NCBI GenBank assembly: GCA_022571515.1
Contig: JACZXQ010000012.1
Span: 54,206 to 118,205 of the forward strand
Reading direction: 5' to 3'
DNA from: Gemmatimonadota bacterium
GTDB lineage: Bacteria; Gemmatimonadota; Gemmatimonadetes; Longimicrobiales; Gaopeijiaceae
DNA length: 64,000 nt
Under the pieces are notes generated by a model. The model saw only the letters and a program-made list of their open reading frames with translations, did not search any database and was not told the DNA's origin. This document shows, in pieces, positions 26,304-34,554 of the stretch. Position 1 is the first letter of the stretch, and each line of letters starts with the position of its first letter. The position numbers were made by a program, and so were the translations under genes.

Positions 26304-27557
26304 GTGGACATAGCCCAGCTAAAGAGTAAGAGCATCGAAGAGCTCCACGAGATGGCTGACGAACTCAGCATCTCCAACTACTCCGGCCTTCGGAAGCAGG
26401 ACCTCATCTTCCGGATCGAACAGAACCTCCTCGACAGCGAGGTCGTGCTTCGGGGGGAGGGCGTCCTCGAGATCCTGGCCGAAGGGTATGGCTTCCTGCG
26501 GTCCCAGGACTGGAACTACCTCTACGGTCCGGATGACATCTATGTCAGTCCGTCGCAGATCAAGCGGTTCGACCTTCGCACGGGGGATACAGTCCTGGGT
26601 CAGGTCCGACCGCCGAAGGAAGGCGAGCGTTATCTGGCCCTCCTCAAGGTCGAGAGCGTCAACGGTGATGAGCCCGACAAGGCCAAGCATCGGATCGCCT
26701 TCGAGAACCTCCGTCCCCGATACCCGGAAGACCGCCTCCGGCTCGAGGTTCCGTCCGGTGACATCTCCATGCGGATCGTAGACCTCATCGCGCCCATCGG
26801 CCGGGGACAGCGAGGCCTGATCGTATCACCGCCGAAGGCCGGCAAGACGATCCTGCTCCAGAAGGTGGCCAACTCCATCGTGGAGAACCATCCAGAGGTA
26901 CACCTCATTGTGCTGCTCATCGACGAGCGCCCAGAAGAGGTGACGGACATGGAAGAGCAGGTCAAAGCCGAGGTCATCTCCTCGACGTTCGACGAGCCGG
27001 CAGAGCGCCACACACAGGTGGCCGAGATGGTGCTCGAGAAAGCCCGACGGTTGGTGGAGCATGGCAGGGACGTCGTCATTCTGCTGGATTCGATCACCCG
27101 ACTCGCGAGGGCCTACAACGTCACCGTGCCACACTCGGGCAAGATCCTTTCCGGCGGCGTGGATGCGAATGCGCTGCACAAGCCCAAGCGGTTCTTCGGC
27201 GCCGCGCGCAACATCGAAGGAGGTGGCTCGCTTACCGTGATCGCCACGGCGCTGATCGAGACCGGGAGTCGCATGGACGAGGTGATCTTCGAGGAGTTCA
27301 AGGGCACCGGTAATATGGAACTGGTGCTGGATCGTCACATTTCGGACAAACGTATCTTCCCGGCGATCGACCTCAACAAGTCATCCACGCGAAAAGAAGA
27401 GTTGCTGCTCTCCGAAACCGAGCTGAATCGGGTCTACCTGCTGCGAAACTTCTTGTCGGACATGCCTCCCGCCGAAGCGATCGAGTTCCTGCTCGAGCGC
27501 ATGAACCGAACGGAAACCAACGAGGAATTCCTGAGCTCGATGGCTGCCGGCGGCTAA
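26304..27557 (+). CDS. rho: Transcription termination factor Rho
   Basis: This 417-residue Rho factor is complete. It has an N-terminal helical SAP-like part (residues 1-45), an RNA-binding cold-shock-like domain ([30 protein letters not shown]), then Walker [20 protein letters not shown] and the Q/R-loop region [15 protein letters not shown]. It is an ATP-driven RNA helicase that terminates transcription. The start is GTG at 26304 with TAGGAAACC upstream, as no ATG fits the family start. Confidence 0.97.
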   Translation: MDIAQLKSKSIEELHEMADELSISNYSGLRKQDLIFRIEQNLLDSEVVLRGEGVLEILAEGYGFLRSQDWNYLYGPDDIYVSPSQIKRFDLRTGDTVLGQVRPPKEGERYLALLKVESVNGDEPDKAKHRIAFENLRPRYPEDRLRLEVPSGDISMRIVDLIAPIGRGQRGLIVSPPKAGKTILLQKVANSIVENHPEVHLIVLLIDERPEEVTDMEEQVKAEVISSTFDEPAERHTQVAEMVLEKARRLVEHGRDVVILLDSITRLARAYNVTVPHSGKILSGGVDANALHKPKRFFGAARNIEGGGSLTVIATALIETGSRMDEVIFEEFKGTGNMELVLDRHISDKRIFPAIDLNKSSTRKEELLLSETELNRVYLLRNFLSDMPPAEAIEFLLERMNRTETNEEFLSSMAAGG

Positions 27558-27737
27558 CGCCCCTCCACTCAGCGACGTCCAACCCCTCTGGGATAACTCT
27601 CCGCAGCCCCACATCTCGCTCCGTTCAAGACTCGGGATGTGCAAGATCGTCCCCCTGGCACGTCCCCCCTTTCGGAACATGGGCGCCCCCACGCAATAGC
27701 GCCCACGGCACTGAATTACCTCGAAATGGGGGATGAC

Positions 27738-29708
27738 ATGAAGGTCTCCATACTCCTCGCCATCATGACCACCTTGGCGCTGGCCGAAGCGCCCGCTCCG
27801 CCGCAGACGGCCGGCAACCTCACCGGGTTGGTTACCGACGTGAACACGGGCAATCCGATTTCCGGTGCACGAGTAACGGTCGAGGGCACCGGGCTCAGTA
27901 CTCTTACGGCTGCCAATGGCCGCTACTCGCTGTCGGTGACGATACCCGAGTCCTCGACGCGCGACGTGATTGTCCGCGTTGTCATGATCGGGTACACGCA
28001 GGCCACCACGACCGTAACGGTCGGAGCCGAGGCCGTCGAAGTCGACTTCGCGCTTCAGCCGAGTGCGATCGAGTTCAACGACTCGCGCGTCGGCCCGGTC
28101 CTCCAAGCGGAAGACGAGAGCCGGCGTGAACGTACCGACAAGCTGCGGGGCATCGTGGGGTTCCCGATGAACGCCGTTTCCCCCCGATCCAGAATGACAC
28201 GACAAATCTCGTTCGCCCCGAGTGAGGAGCTACGTCGCCACGGCAACGCCCTGCCTGGCCGGTACGATCCCGACTTCCAGCGCGAGGGCTACGACCGCAT
28301 CTACGAGAACCCGTTCCTGGCCACCGGTCCGAACCCGCTGTCGACGTTCTCGATCGACGTGGACCGGGCCTCGTACAGCAATGTGAGGCGCTTCATCCGA
28401 TCCGGGCGGCTCCCACCGGCGGACGCCGTGCGCATCGAAGAGCTGATCAACTACTTCACCTACGACTATGCCGAGCCCGAGGGCCCACATCCCTTCTCAG
28501 TGACGACGGAGGTGGCGCCGGCGCCCTGGAATCCGTTACACAGGCTGGTCCGGATCAGCCTCCAGGGTCGCACGATCGACACCGAGAACTTGCCGGCGAG
28601 CAACCTGGTGTTTCTGATCGACGTGTCCGGATCGATGAACGCACCGGACAAGCTGCCGCTGCTCAAGTCGGCCTTCCAGATGCTCGTACAGGAGCTCCGG
28701 CCGCAAGATCGAGTCGCCATCGTGGTCTACGCAGGGGCGGCCGGACTGGTGTTGGACTCCACCCCGGGTGATGAGAAGCACACAATCATGGCCGCGCTCG
28801 ACGACCTGCGGGCGGGCGGGTCGACCGCCGGTGGAGCCGGCATCGAGTTGGCGTACCGGGTGGCCCGCCGGAATCACATCCGAGGCGGCAACAACCGGGT
28901 GATCCTGGCCACCGACGGAGATTTCAACGTGGGTGCGTCTAGCGATGGAGAGATGGTCCGCCTCATCGAAGAGAAGCGCGAGCGCGGCTCATTCCTGACC
29001 GTGCTCGGGTTCGGGACCGGCAACCTCCAGGACGCGAAGATGGAGAAGCTAGCCGACCACGGAAACGGCAACTTCGCTTATATCGACGACTTGCTGGAGG
29101 CGAAAAAGGTGCTGGTGACGGAGTTGGGCGGCACCCTGCACACGATTGCAAAGGACGTGAAGCTGCAGGTCGAGTTCAACCCGGCCCGAGTAAGAGGATA
29201 CCGTCTGATCGGCTACGAGAACCGCATCATGGCGGCCGAGGACTTCCGCGACGACAAGAAGGATGCGGGCGAGCTGGGCTCAGGGCACTCGGTGACCGCT
29301 CTCTACGAGATCATTCCACAGGGTGTCGAGTCCGGCGCAGAGATCCGGGGCCTCGACCCCCTCCGCTACCGGTCCACGTCGGTCCGGCCAGAGGCGGAGG
29401 CCGGGTCGGAACTCCTGTTCGTGAAGCTCCGCTACAAGCAGCCGACCGGCGAGAAGAGCGTTGAGCTGACTCATATAGTGTACGACGAGACGTCACGCGC
29501 GTCGGACGACCTTCGCTTCGCGGCATCGGTGGCGGCGTTCGGCATGGTCCTCCGCGGCTCGGAGCACTGCGGCGAGACCACCTTGGCTGATGTCGCCGCG
29601 TGGGCGCAGGCGTCCATGGGTGCAGACCTGGAGGGCTATCGTTCCGAATTCGTGCGCATGGTCAAGGCGGCCCAGCGGCTGCAACCCGACCCGGTGCCCG
29701 TACGCTAG
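27738..29708 (+). CDS. Secreted von Willebrand factor A protein with carboxypeptidase-regulatory-like domain (YfbK-like)
   Basis: This 656-residue protein starts at 27738, with GGGGGATG upstream and a signal peptide (MKVSILLAIMTTLALAEAPA). Residues about 25-105 form a CarbopepD-regulatory-like fold (NLTGLVTDVNTGNPISGARV). Next comes the von_Willebrand N domain (NPLSTFSIDVDRASYSNVRRFI). A VWA domain follows with the MIDAS sequence DVSGSMN and a later T and D. The C-terminal DUF3520-like region is beta-rich. Members bind metal-dependent ligands at the cell surface. It ends 9 bp from the convergent phosphoribosyltransferase gene. Confidence 0.88.
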   Translation: MKVSILLAIMTTLALAEAPAPPQTAGNLTGLVTDVNTGNPISGARVTVEGTGLSTLTAANGRYSLSVTIPESSTRDVIVRVVMIGYTQATTTVTVGAEAVEVDFALQPSAIEFNDSRVGPVLQAEDESRRERTDKLRGIVGFPMNAVSPRSRMTRQISFAPSEELRRHGNALPGRYDPDFQREGYDRIYENPFLATGPNPLSTFSIDVDRASYSNVRRFIRSGRLPPADAVRIEELINYFTYDYAEPEGPHPFSVTTEVAPAPWNPLHRLVRISLQGRTIDTENLPASNLVFLIDVSGSMNAPDKLPLLKSAFQMLVQELRPQDRVAIVVYAGAAGLVLDSTPGDEKHTIMAALDDLRAGGSTAGGAGIELAYRVARRNHIRGGNNRVILATDGDFNVGASSDGEMVRLIEEKRERGSFLTVLGFGTGNLQDAKMEKLADHGNGNFAYIDDLLEAKKVLVTELGGTLHTIAKDVKLQVEFNPARVRGYRLIGYENRIMAAEDFRDDKKDAGELGSGHSVTALYEIIPQGVESGAEIRGLDPLRYRSTSVRPEAEAGSELLFVKLRYKQPTGEKSVELTHIVYDETSRASDDLRFAASVAAFGMVLRGSEHCGETTLADVAAWAQASMGADLEGYRSEFVRMVKAAQRLQPDPVPVR

Positions 29709-29717
29709 TGTCGGGAA

Positions 29718-30251
29718 CTACTCGTCCAGTGCCCGCTCGTAGCGAGGATTCGTGACGAGACGGTCCTTGTCGAAGATCTTGCGGTCCCAAGGGAACATGA
29801 TGATCGCGTCGGTGGCGAGCGCGAAGTAGTCGGGCTTGTAGCCCTGCACTCGTGCGAAGCTTGTGGCCGTCTGCACCTCGGCGGGTCCGATGTCGCGGAT
29901 GGCGGCGAGCGCCAGCCTGAGCGTAGCACCGGATGTGACGATCTCGTCCACGAGAAGGACGCGACTGCCACGCGCCTGAATGGGCGCGGCCGAAAGTACC
30001 GCCGGCCGCTCGCGCACCTGCTCGTCTCCCTCCTTGCGGGAGATCTTCATGGAGTAGAAGTCCACCCGCAGGATCGAGGCGACGATGGCTCCCGGAATCG
30101 CACCCGCCCGGGCGATGCCGACAACGATGTCTGGGTGGTAGTGCCGCTCGACCTTCAGCGCCAATGCCCTGCACAACTCTCCGAACATCTCCCAGGAAAG
30201 GTCGATGTAGTCTTCGGCCGAGTCGGCGAGTGGGTTTGGAGACGTACGCAT
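29718..30251 (-). CDS. Phosphoribosyltransferase
   Basis: This 177-residue type I PRTase has the PRPP loop VLLVDEIVTSGAT (about residues 100-112) and an upstream flexible-loop region. It fits nucleobase-salvage enzymes such as hypoxanthine or xanthine PRTases, but the base-specificity region is not diagnostic. The start at 30251 is the only good ATG. It is divergent from the hypothetical gene at 30385. Confidence 0.85.
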   Translation of the reverse strand: MRTSPNPLADSAEDYIDLSWEMFGELCRALALKVERHYHPDIVVGIARAGAIPGAIVASILRVDFYSMKISRKEGDEQVRERPAVLSAAPIQARGSRVLLVDEIVTSGATLRLALAAIRDIGPAEVQTATSFARVQGYKPDYFALATDAIIMFPWDRKIFDKDRLVTNPRYERALDE

Positions 30252-30384
30252 GCGGTACTCAGACGCCTCATGGTGAGGGACACGTAATGAAAGTTAGCGT
30301 CCCTCCGCCAACCACCACAGTGCCCTTGACCCACACCACCCCTTCCAGCATGATCCGGCCAACCCGTAACCCGTCGGAAGGTGC

Positions 30385-30843
30385 ATGGACGAATCGCAGA
30401 ACGCACGAGCTGAGGAGCGCTTCGAGGAAGCCCTGAGTAGCACGGGGGCCCGGGATCCTCGGGAGTATTATCGCGAGCGGCTCAAGGAGCTTCGGACAGC
30501 CAATCCGGACGCCTACCGCTCCGCTGTCCAGTACTATGACGATACGCTCCTGCCCTCCATTGCCGACGGTGACGCCGATCCGGTCGAGGCATGGTGGGAG
30601 TACGGGCGGCGGATCGCCGCATTCAGCGTTGACGGCCGCACGGTGGAGATTGACCCATCGGGTCGGTCACATCCTTACTCCCGCCCCACACCGCGCGACC
30701 GAATGGTGCTGCACCTGCCCGACGGAACGAAGGGGCTGGCGCTGGTCGTGGGTCTTCCCACCGATCTGTCCCAGGCCCAAGTGGCCAGCTACGACCTACT
30801 CGTGGCGGGCAAACAACGGCTGAGAGACCAAGACCAAGTGTAG
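30385..30843 (+). CDS. Hypothetical protein
   Basis: This 152-residue soluble protein has a charged N-terminal helix (MDESQNARAEERFEEALSS) and WWEYGRRIAAFSVDGRTVEI in the middle. The tail is VVGLPTDLSQAQVASYDLLVAGKQRL. The start is supported by GGAAGGTGC directly upstream. I recognise no family. It precedes another small gene by 41 bp and the two may be cotranscribed. Confidence 0.72.
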   Translation: MDESQNARAEERFEEALSSTGARDPREYYRERLKELRTANPDAYRSAVQYYDDTLLPSIADGDADPVEAWWEYGRRIAAFSVDGRTVEIDPSGRSHPYSRPTPRDRMVLHLPDGTKGLALVVGLPTDLSQAQVASYDLLVAGKQRLRDQDQV

Positions 30844-30884
30844 AGGTCCAAACTACATTTACCGACCATCACCGGAGGTGAACG

Positions 30885-31166
30885 ATGTCCCACGAGCGAC
30901 TGTCCAGTCCTAGAAACATCGCATGGGAGCCGCGCCCCGGCTGGGCCACCGTACGTCTCGTTGGCACCTGCGCCGACCGCACTCTACGGCGTGGTCAGAT
31001 CGTGTTGCACACGCCGAGTGAAGAGTACGACCTGCCGGGGCAGGACGATGGCCTCGGATCGGGAACTATGGTGATCGTCCTGCACGAAGAGGTACGGCTC
31101 GTCGAGGATGACCTCCACCTCGTGCCGGAGCACGCGGTCGTCGCGGTAGGATCGCGGTTGCCGTAG
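30885..31166 (+). CDS. Hypothetical protein
   Basis: This 93-residue protein has a strong ribosome site (GGAGGTGAACG) before ATG 30885. It has no signal peptide and looks beta-rich (TVRLVGTCADRTLRRGQIVL, MVIVLHEEVRLVEDD). The central part (LPGQDDGLGSGTMV) is loop-like. Its family is unknown. It is convergent with the DAK2-DegV gene. Confidence 0.68.
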   Translation: MSHERLSSPRNIAWEPRPGWATVRLVGTCADRTLRRGQIVLHTPSEEYDLPGQDDGLGSGTMVIVLHEEVRLVEDDLHLVPEHAVVAVGSRLP

Positions 31167-31193
31167 AAGCGGGTATCCGACCTTGTCGAGGAT

Positions 31194-33008
31194 CTAGTCC
31201 TCGACCATATAGGCCACGCCCCACGCCCCAAGCCCCAGGTGGGTCGCAACCACCGGCGTGGCCGGCGCGGTAAGGATTTCGCGATCACCCCAGATGCGTC
31301 GGATTTCGACGCTCACGATCTCCACCATCTCCGGGCACCCCACATGGATGACACCGAAGCGCAGGCGTTCGACCTCGGGAGGCACGCGCGCCACCAAAAA
31401 GTCCATGATGGTTTGCAGCACGCGCTCACGTCCGAGCGCTTTGCCGGCGGCCACCACTTTACCCTCGCGTGTGACCTCCAGGATCGGCTTTACGCTAAAC
31501 ATTGTCCCGATCCACGCGCGGCCGCGGCCTACACGCCCGGAGGCGAGCAGCCGGTCGAAGGTGTCCACCGTGAAGAGGAGCCCGGACTGGTCGCGGATCC
31601 GTTCCAGTTCGGCCAAGATGTCGGCGGGAACCATCCCGGACTCGGCGAGTTCGGCGGCCTTCAAGACCAGAAGCCCCTGCAGCAGCGATACGCCCTGTGA
31701 GTCCATGAGGTCGACGGGCACATCATCGACCAGGCCGGCAGCCGCCTCGGCGGACTGGAAGGTGCCCGACAGTCCCGACGCCAGCACCACGCCCACGACC
31801 CTCTCCGAGTCCCGAGCGCACCTCTCGAAGCCGTCCTTGAACGCCCCCGGCGGCGGCTGGGACGTGGTGGGTAGCACCCGGTCCTCTCCCATCCACTGGT
31901 GGAATTGGGCGGCGGTGATGTCCACTCCGTCGCGAAGCACCTCGTCCTGCGTCACGAGCATCAGTGGCACTACCTGGATGCCGTGGGCCCGGATGACCTC
32001 TTCGGGGAGATCGGCTGCGCTGTCCGTCACGATCCCCACCGGGCGCCGGGCCAATGACACGTGCGCCTTCGCGGCCGCGCCGACGGCAGCGTACTGCGCC
32101 TTCATGTCCTCGGCTTTATGGGTGGCCAGCGTCCCGAGGGTCTTGAGGTACGCGAAAACCTCCTCCGGGTCGTCCGTGTGGACGTGGATCTTGAGAATAT
32201 CTCCAGTTCGAATGACGATGAGCGAGTCGCCTCGATCCCTGAGGACGCCACGCACGTCGTTCTGGTCGGGAAGATCGTCGCCCCTTACCAGCGCCTCGGT
32301 ACAGAATCGATGACGCTCCGTCTGCTCGGGCAGCTCCACGTTTGCGACAATCGGCTCGCTGCCGGCGAAATCGAGATCAATGGGCGCGACGATCGGGTCG
32401 CCGTTCAGGAACAGCACGATCCCCTCGAGCAAGCTGACGAAACCCTTGGCGCCTGCGTCCACAACGCCGGCGCTCTTCAGGATCGGCAGAAGCTCGGGTG
32501 TGTGGTCGAGCGACTCCCGCGCCTTGATCAGAAGTTGCTCCAGCAACGGCGCAAAATCCGATGTGGGCGCGCCGGTGGCCGCGTTCGCCGTGTCGCGCAT
32601 CACCGTCAGAATGGTACCCTCCACGGGCTGCTCGAGCGCTTCGTAGAGATTCTCGACGCCCGCCGCCATAGCACCACCGAAGTGGGTCGCGTCGATACGG
32701 GTTTCACCCTTCACTTTGGTCGCGAATCCCAACAGGAAATGCGAGAGCATCATGCCACAGTTGCCCCGAGCACCTAGGACGGCTGCCTGCGCGGCCTGAT
32801 CCGCTACCACCGAGATGGCCCGATCCCGGCTCTCTCGAATCCGATCCGTGATCGCCTGAAGGGTCAGTGCCAGGTTGGTGCCCGTGTCACCATCCGGCAC
32901 GGGAAAGACGTTGATGCGGTTGAGGATTCCCCGTTGCTGTTGGGCGTACTCGCACGCGGCGAGCAGGGCCCTCCGGAACCGGGGACCATCGACGTAGGAG
33001 ATCTGCAT
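31194..33008 (-). CDS. DAK2 (DhaL-like) - DegV fusion protein
   Basis: This 604-residue protein joins two domains that are separate in the fatty acid kinase system. The N-terminal 200 residues are DhaL/DAK2 with the nucleotide-metal motif NVFPVPDGDTGTNL and GARGNCGMMLSHFLLG. A linker domain follows. From about residue 300 comes a DegV/FakB-like fatty-acid-binding domain, GIVTDSAADLPEEVI, VLPTTSQPPPGAF and GLSGTFQSA. It could phosphorylate the bound fatty acid. The ATG at 33008 (MQISYVDGPRFRRAL) fits DAK2 starts, though its ribosome site is weak. Confidence 0.88.
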   Translation of the reverse strand: MQISYVDGPRFRRALLAACEYAQQQRGILNRINVFPVPDGDTGTNLALTLQAITDRIRESRDRAISVVADQAAQAAVLGARGNCGMMLSHFLLGFATKVKGETRIDATHFGGAMAAGVENLYEALEQPVEGTILTVMRDTANAATGAPTSDFAPLLEQLLIKARESLDHTPELLPILKSAGVVDAGAKGFVSLLEGIVLFLNGDPIVAPIDLDFAGSEPIVANVELPEQTERHRFCTEALVRGDDLPDQNDVRGVLRDRGDSLIVIRTGDILKIHVHTDDPEEVFAYLKTLGTLATHKAEDMKAQYAAVGAAAKAHVSLARRPVGIVTDSAADLPEEVIRAHGIQVVPLMLVTQDEVLRDGVDITAAQFHQWMGEDRVLPTTSQPPPGAFKDGFERCARDSERVVGVVLASGLSGTFQSAEAAAGLVDDVPVDLMDSQGVSLLQGLLVLKAAELAESGMVPADILAELERIRDQSGLLFTVDTFDRLLASGRVGRGRAWIGTMFSVKPILEVTREGKVVAAGKALGRERVLQTIMDFLVARVPPEVERLRFGVIHVGCPEMVEIVSVEIRRIWGDREILTAPATPVVATHLGLGAWGVAYMVED

Positions 33009-33150
33009 CCTGGGAATCTTGGAATAAGACCGGGGCTGCGCAACGCATGTCGGGGCTGGGGGGTGAAAAGTAGTCTTGAGGCTTCGCCCCGACGGCACCA
33101 GCTTAGGGTGTCGAGATCGCACGACATTCTCCATCGATCAGGAGGTCCCG

Positions 33151-34449
33151 GTGAGCGAAGGCGGCGCAGGAATCCATTGGCTCGTGCTGGCCATGGAACG
33201 CGCGCAGGTGGGTGACGCGAGCCGTTGCGGTCTGGGGACTGATGTCCCCGTGGGCAAGGCGTGGCCCTGGATTGCCGAGTTCCTGGATATCACCGAGGAC
33301 GATGTCACGCTTGCGGTGGCCCAGGCCTTCAACCTGGAACTGGCAGACCTCTCCGCCACCCAGCCCGAGGCCATATCGCTGCTACCTGAGCGCCACGCAC
33401 TCCGCTACGGCGTCCTTCCGATTCGGTGCACCGATCGGGAGTTCGTGGTAGCCACCGCCGAGCCACTCGACTTCGAGACGGAGCGCGAGATCGGCTTCCT
33501 CTCCGGGCGCAATACTGTCTTCGTCATGGCCTCGCCGGCCGCGATCAGTGAGGCGCTACAGGAGAAGTATAGAGAAAATCCGAAGGCCAAGAGCGTCTTG
33601 GAAAACGTGGATTACGCGGAGGCTGTCCAGAGCGTCACATTTCCACCAGACGTCTCCACGCGGGCGCCCTCCGTGCCCGGCGAGGACCAGATCGGTGGAG
33701 TCGTCGCACTCATCCTCCATGAGGCGGTGAAGGCCGGCGTGTCTGAAGTCCAGCTCACGCCCCGGGGAAGCACTGGCCAGGTGCTGCTCAAGGAGGACGC
33801 CGAAGTCACGACGCTCCTCAGGCTGCCGGTCGATGTGCTCGTGCTCGTGGCGGAACGCATCGGTCTCCTAGCTGACCTGCCGACCGAGTCGGAGGCCGCC
33901 TTCGGGAGCTTGGATGTACTCGTCGATGATGCTGCCTACTCGGTCACCGTCCACTTGGTGCCCGGCCTCGCTGGACAACTGCTTCTCCGGATCAGCACGG
34001 ACTCGGCCGCCATCCAAGGTGCACCAGTGGGAGAGGTTTGGCAGCCCGGGACGACGTCCAGCGAGGGTCATATCCTCGTCGTGGACGACGATCCGGGCAG
34101 CCGCTTGCTGATGAGGACCGTGCTGGAGAAGAACGGCTTCTCGGTGTCCGAGGCCGACGACGGCACGACGGCGCTTCCCCTTCTCCAACTCGCCGAGGAT
34201 ATCGACGCTGTTTTGCTCGACTTGATGATGACGAGCATGGACGGTCTCGAGGTGCTTCTCCGCATCCGCAGAAATCGCACGACAGCAGGTCTTCCGGTAG
34301 TCATCCTGACGGCGTCAACAGATCCCGAGGGTGAGCAGAACCTCCTTCGAGCGGGCGCGGATGACTATCTTCGTAAGCCGGTTGACCTCCATCAGTTGGT
34401 CAACCGGGTGAAGGCAGTGCTCATGCGATCCCGTTCCTTCCCGGAATAG
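33151..34449 (+). CDS. MshEN/GspE-N-like protein fused to a response-regulator receiver domain
   Basis: This 432-residue fusion starts with GTG at 33151 behind AGGAGG. Residues about 30-150 resemble the type II secretion GspE N-terminal (MshEN) domain, which in some homologues binds c-di-GMP. Residues 180-295 resemble the second N-terminal domain of GspE/PilB. Walker A, Walker B and the rest of the ATPase are absent. Residues 305-430 form a complete receiver domain (VVDDDPG, phospho-acceptor in VLLDLMM, ILTAS, YLRKPVD). It may integrate c-di-GMP and phosphorelay signals. Confidence 0.82.
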   Translation: MSEGGAGIHWLVLAMERAQVGDASRCGLGTDVPVGKAWPWIAEFLDITEDDVTLAVAQAFNLELADLSATQPEAISLLPERHALRYGVLPIRCTDREFVVATAEPLDFETEREIGFLSGRNTVFVMASPAAISEALQEKYRENPKAKSVLENVDYAEAVQSVTFPPDVSTRAPSVPGEDQIGGVVALILHEAVKAGVSEVQLTPRGSTGQVLLKEDAEVTTLLRLPVDVLVLVAERIGLLADLPTESEAAFGSLDVLVDDAAYSVTVHLVPGLAGQLLLRISTDSAAIQGAPVGEVWQPGTTSSEGHILVVDDDPGSRLLMRTVLEKNGFSVSEADDGTTALPLLQLAEDIDAVLLDLMMTSMDGLEVLLRIRRNRTTAGLPVVILTASTDPEGEQNLLRAGADDYLRKPVDLHQLVNRVKAVLMRSRSFPE

Positions 34450-34554
34450 CAGGTCGCACAGCGGGGCGGGTTGCCGCCCCGCATCGACTCCACGCGTGAC
34501 CCGTTTACAGGCCGGCGGCGCGAAAACCGAACTCGACTAGTAAGGGAGCAACCA

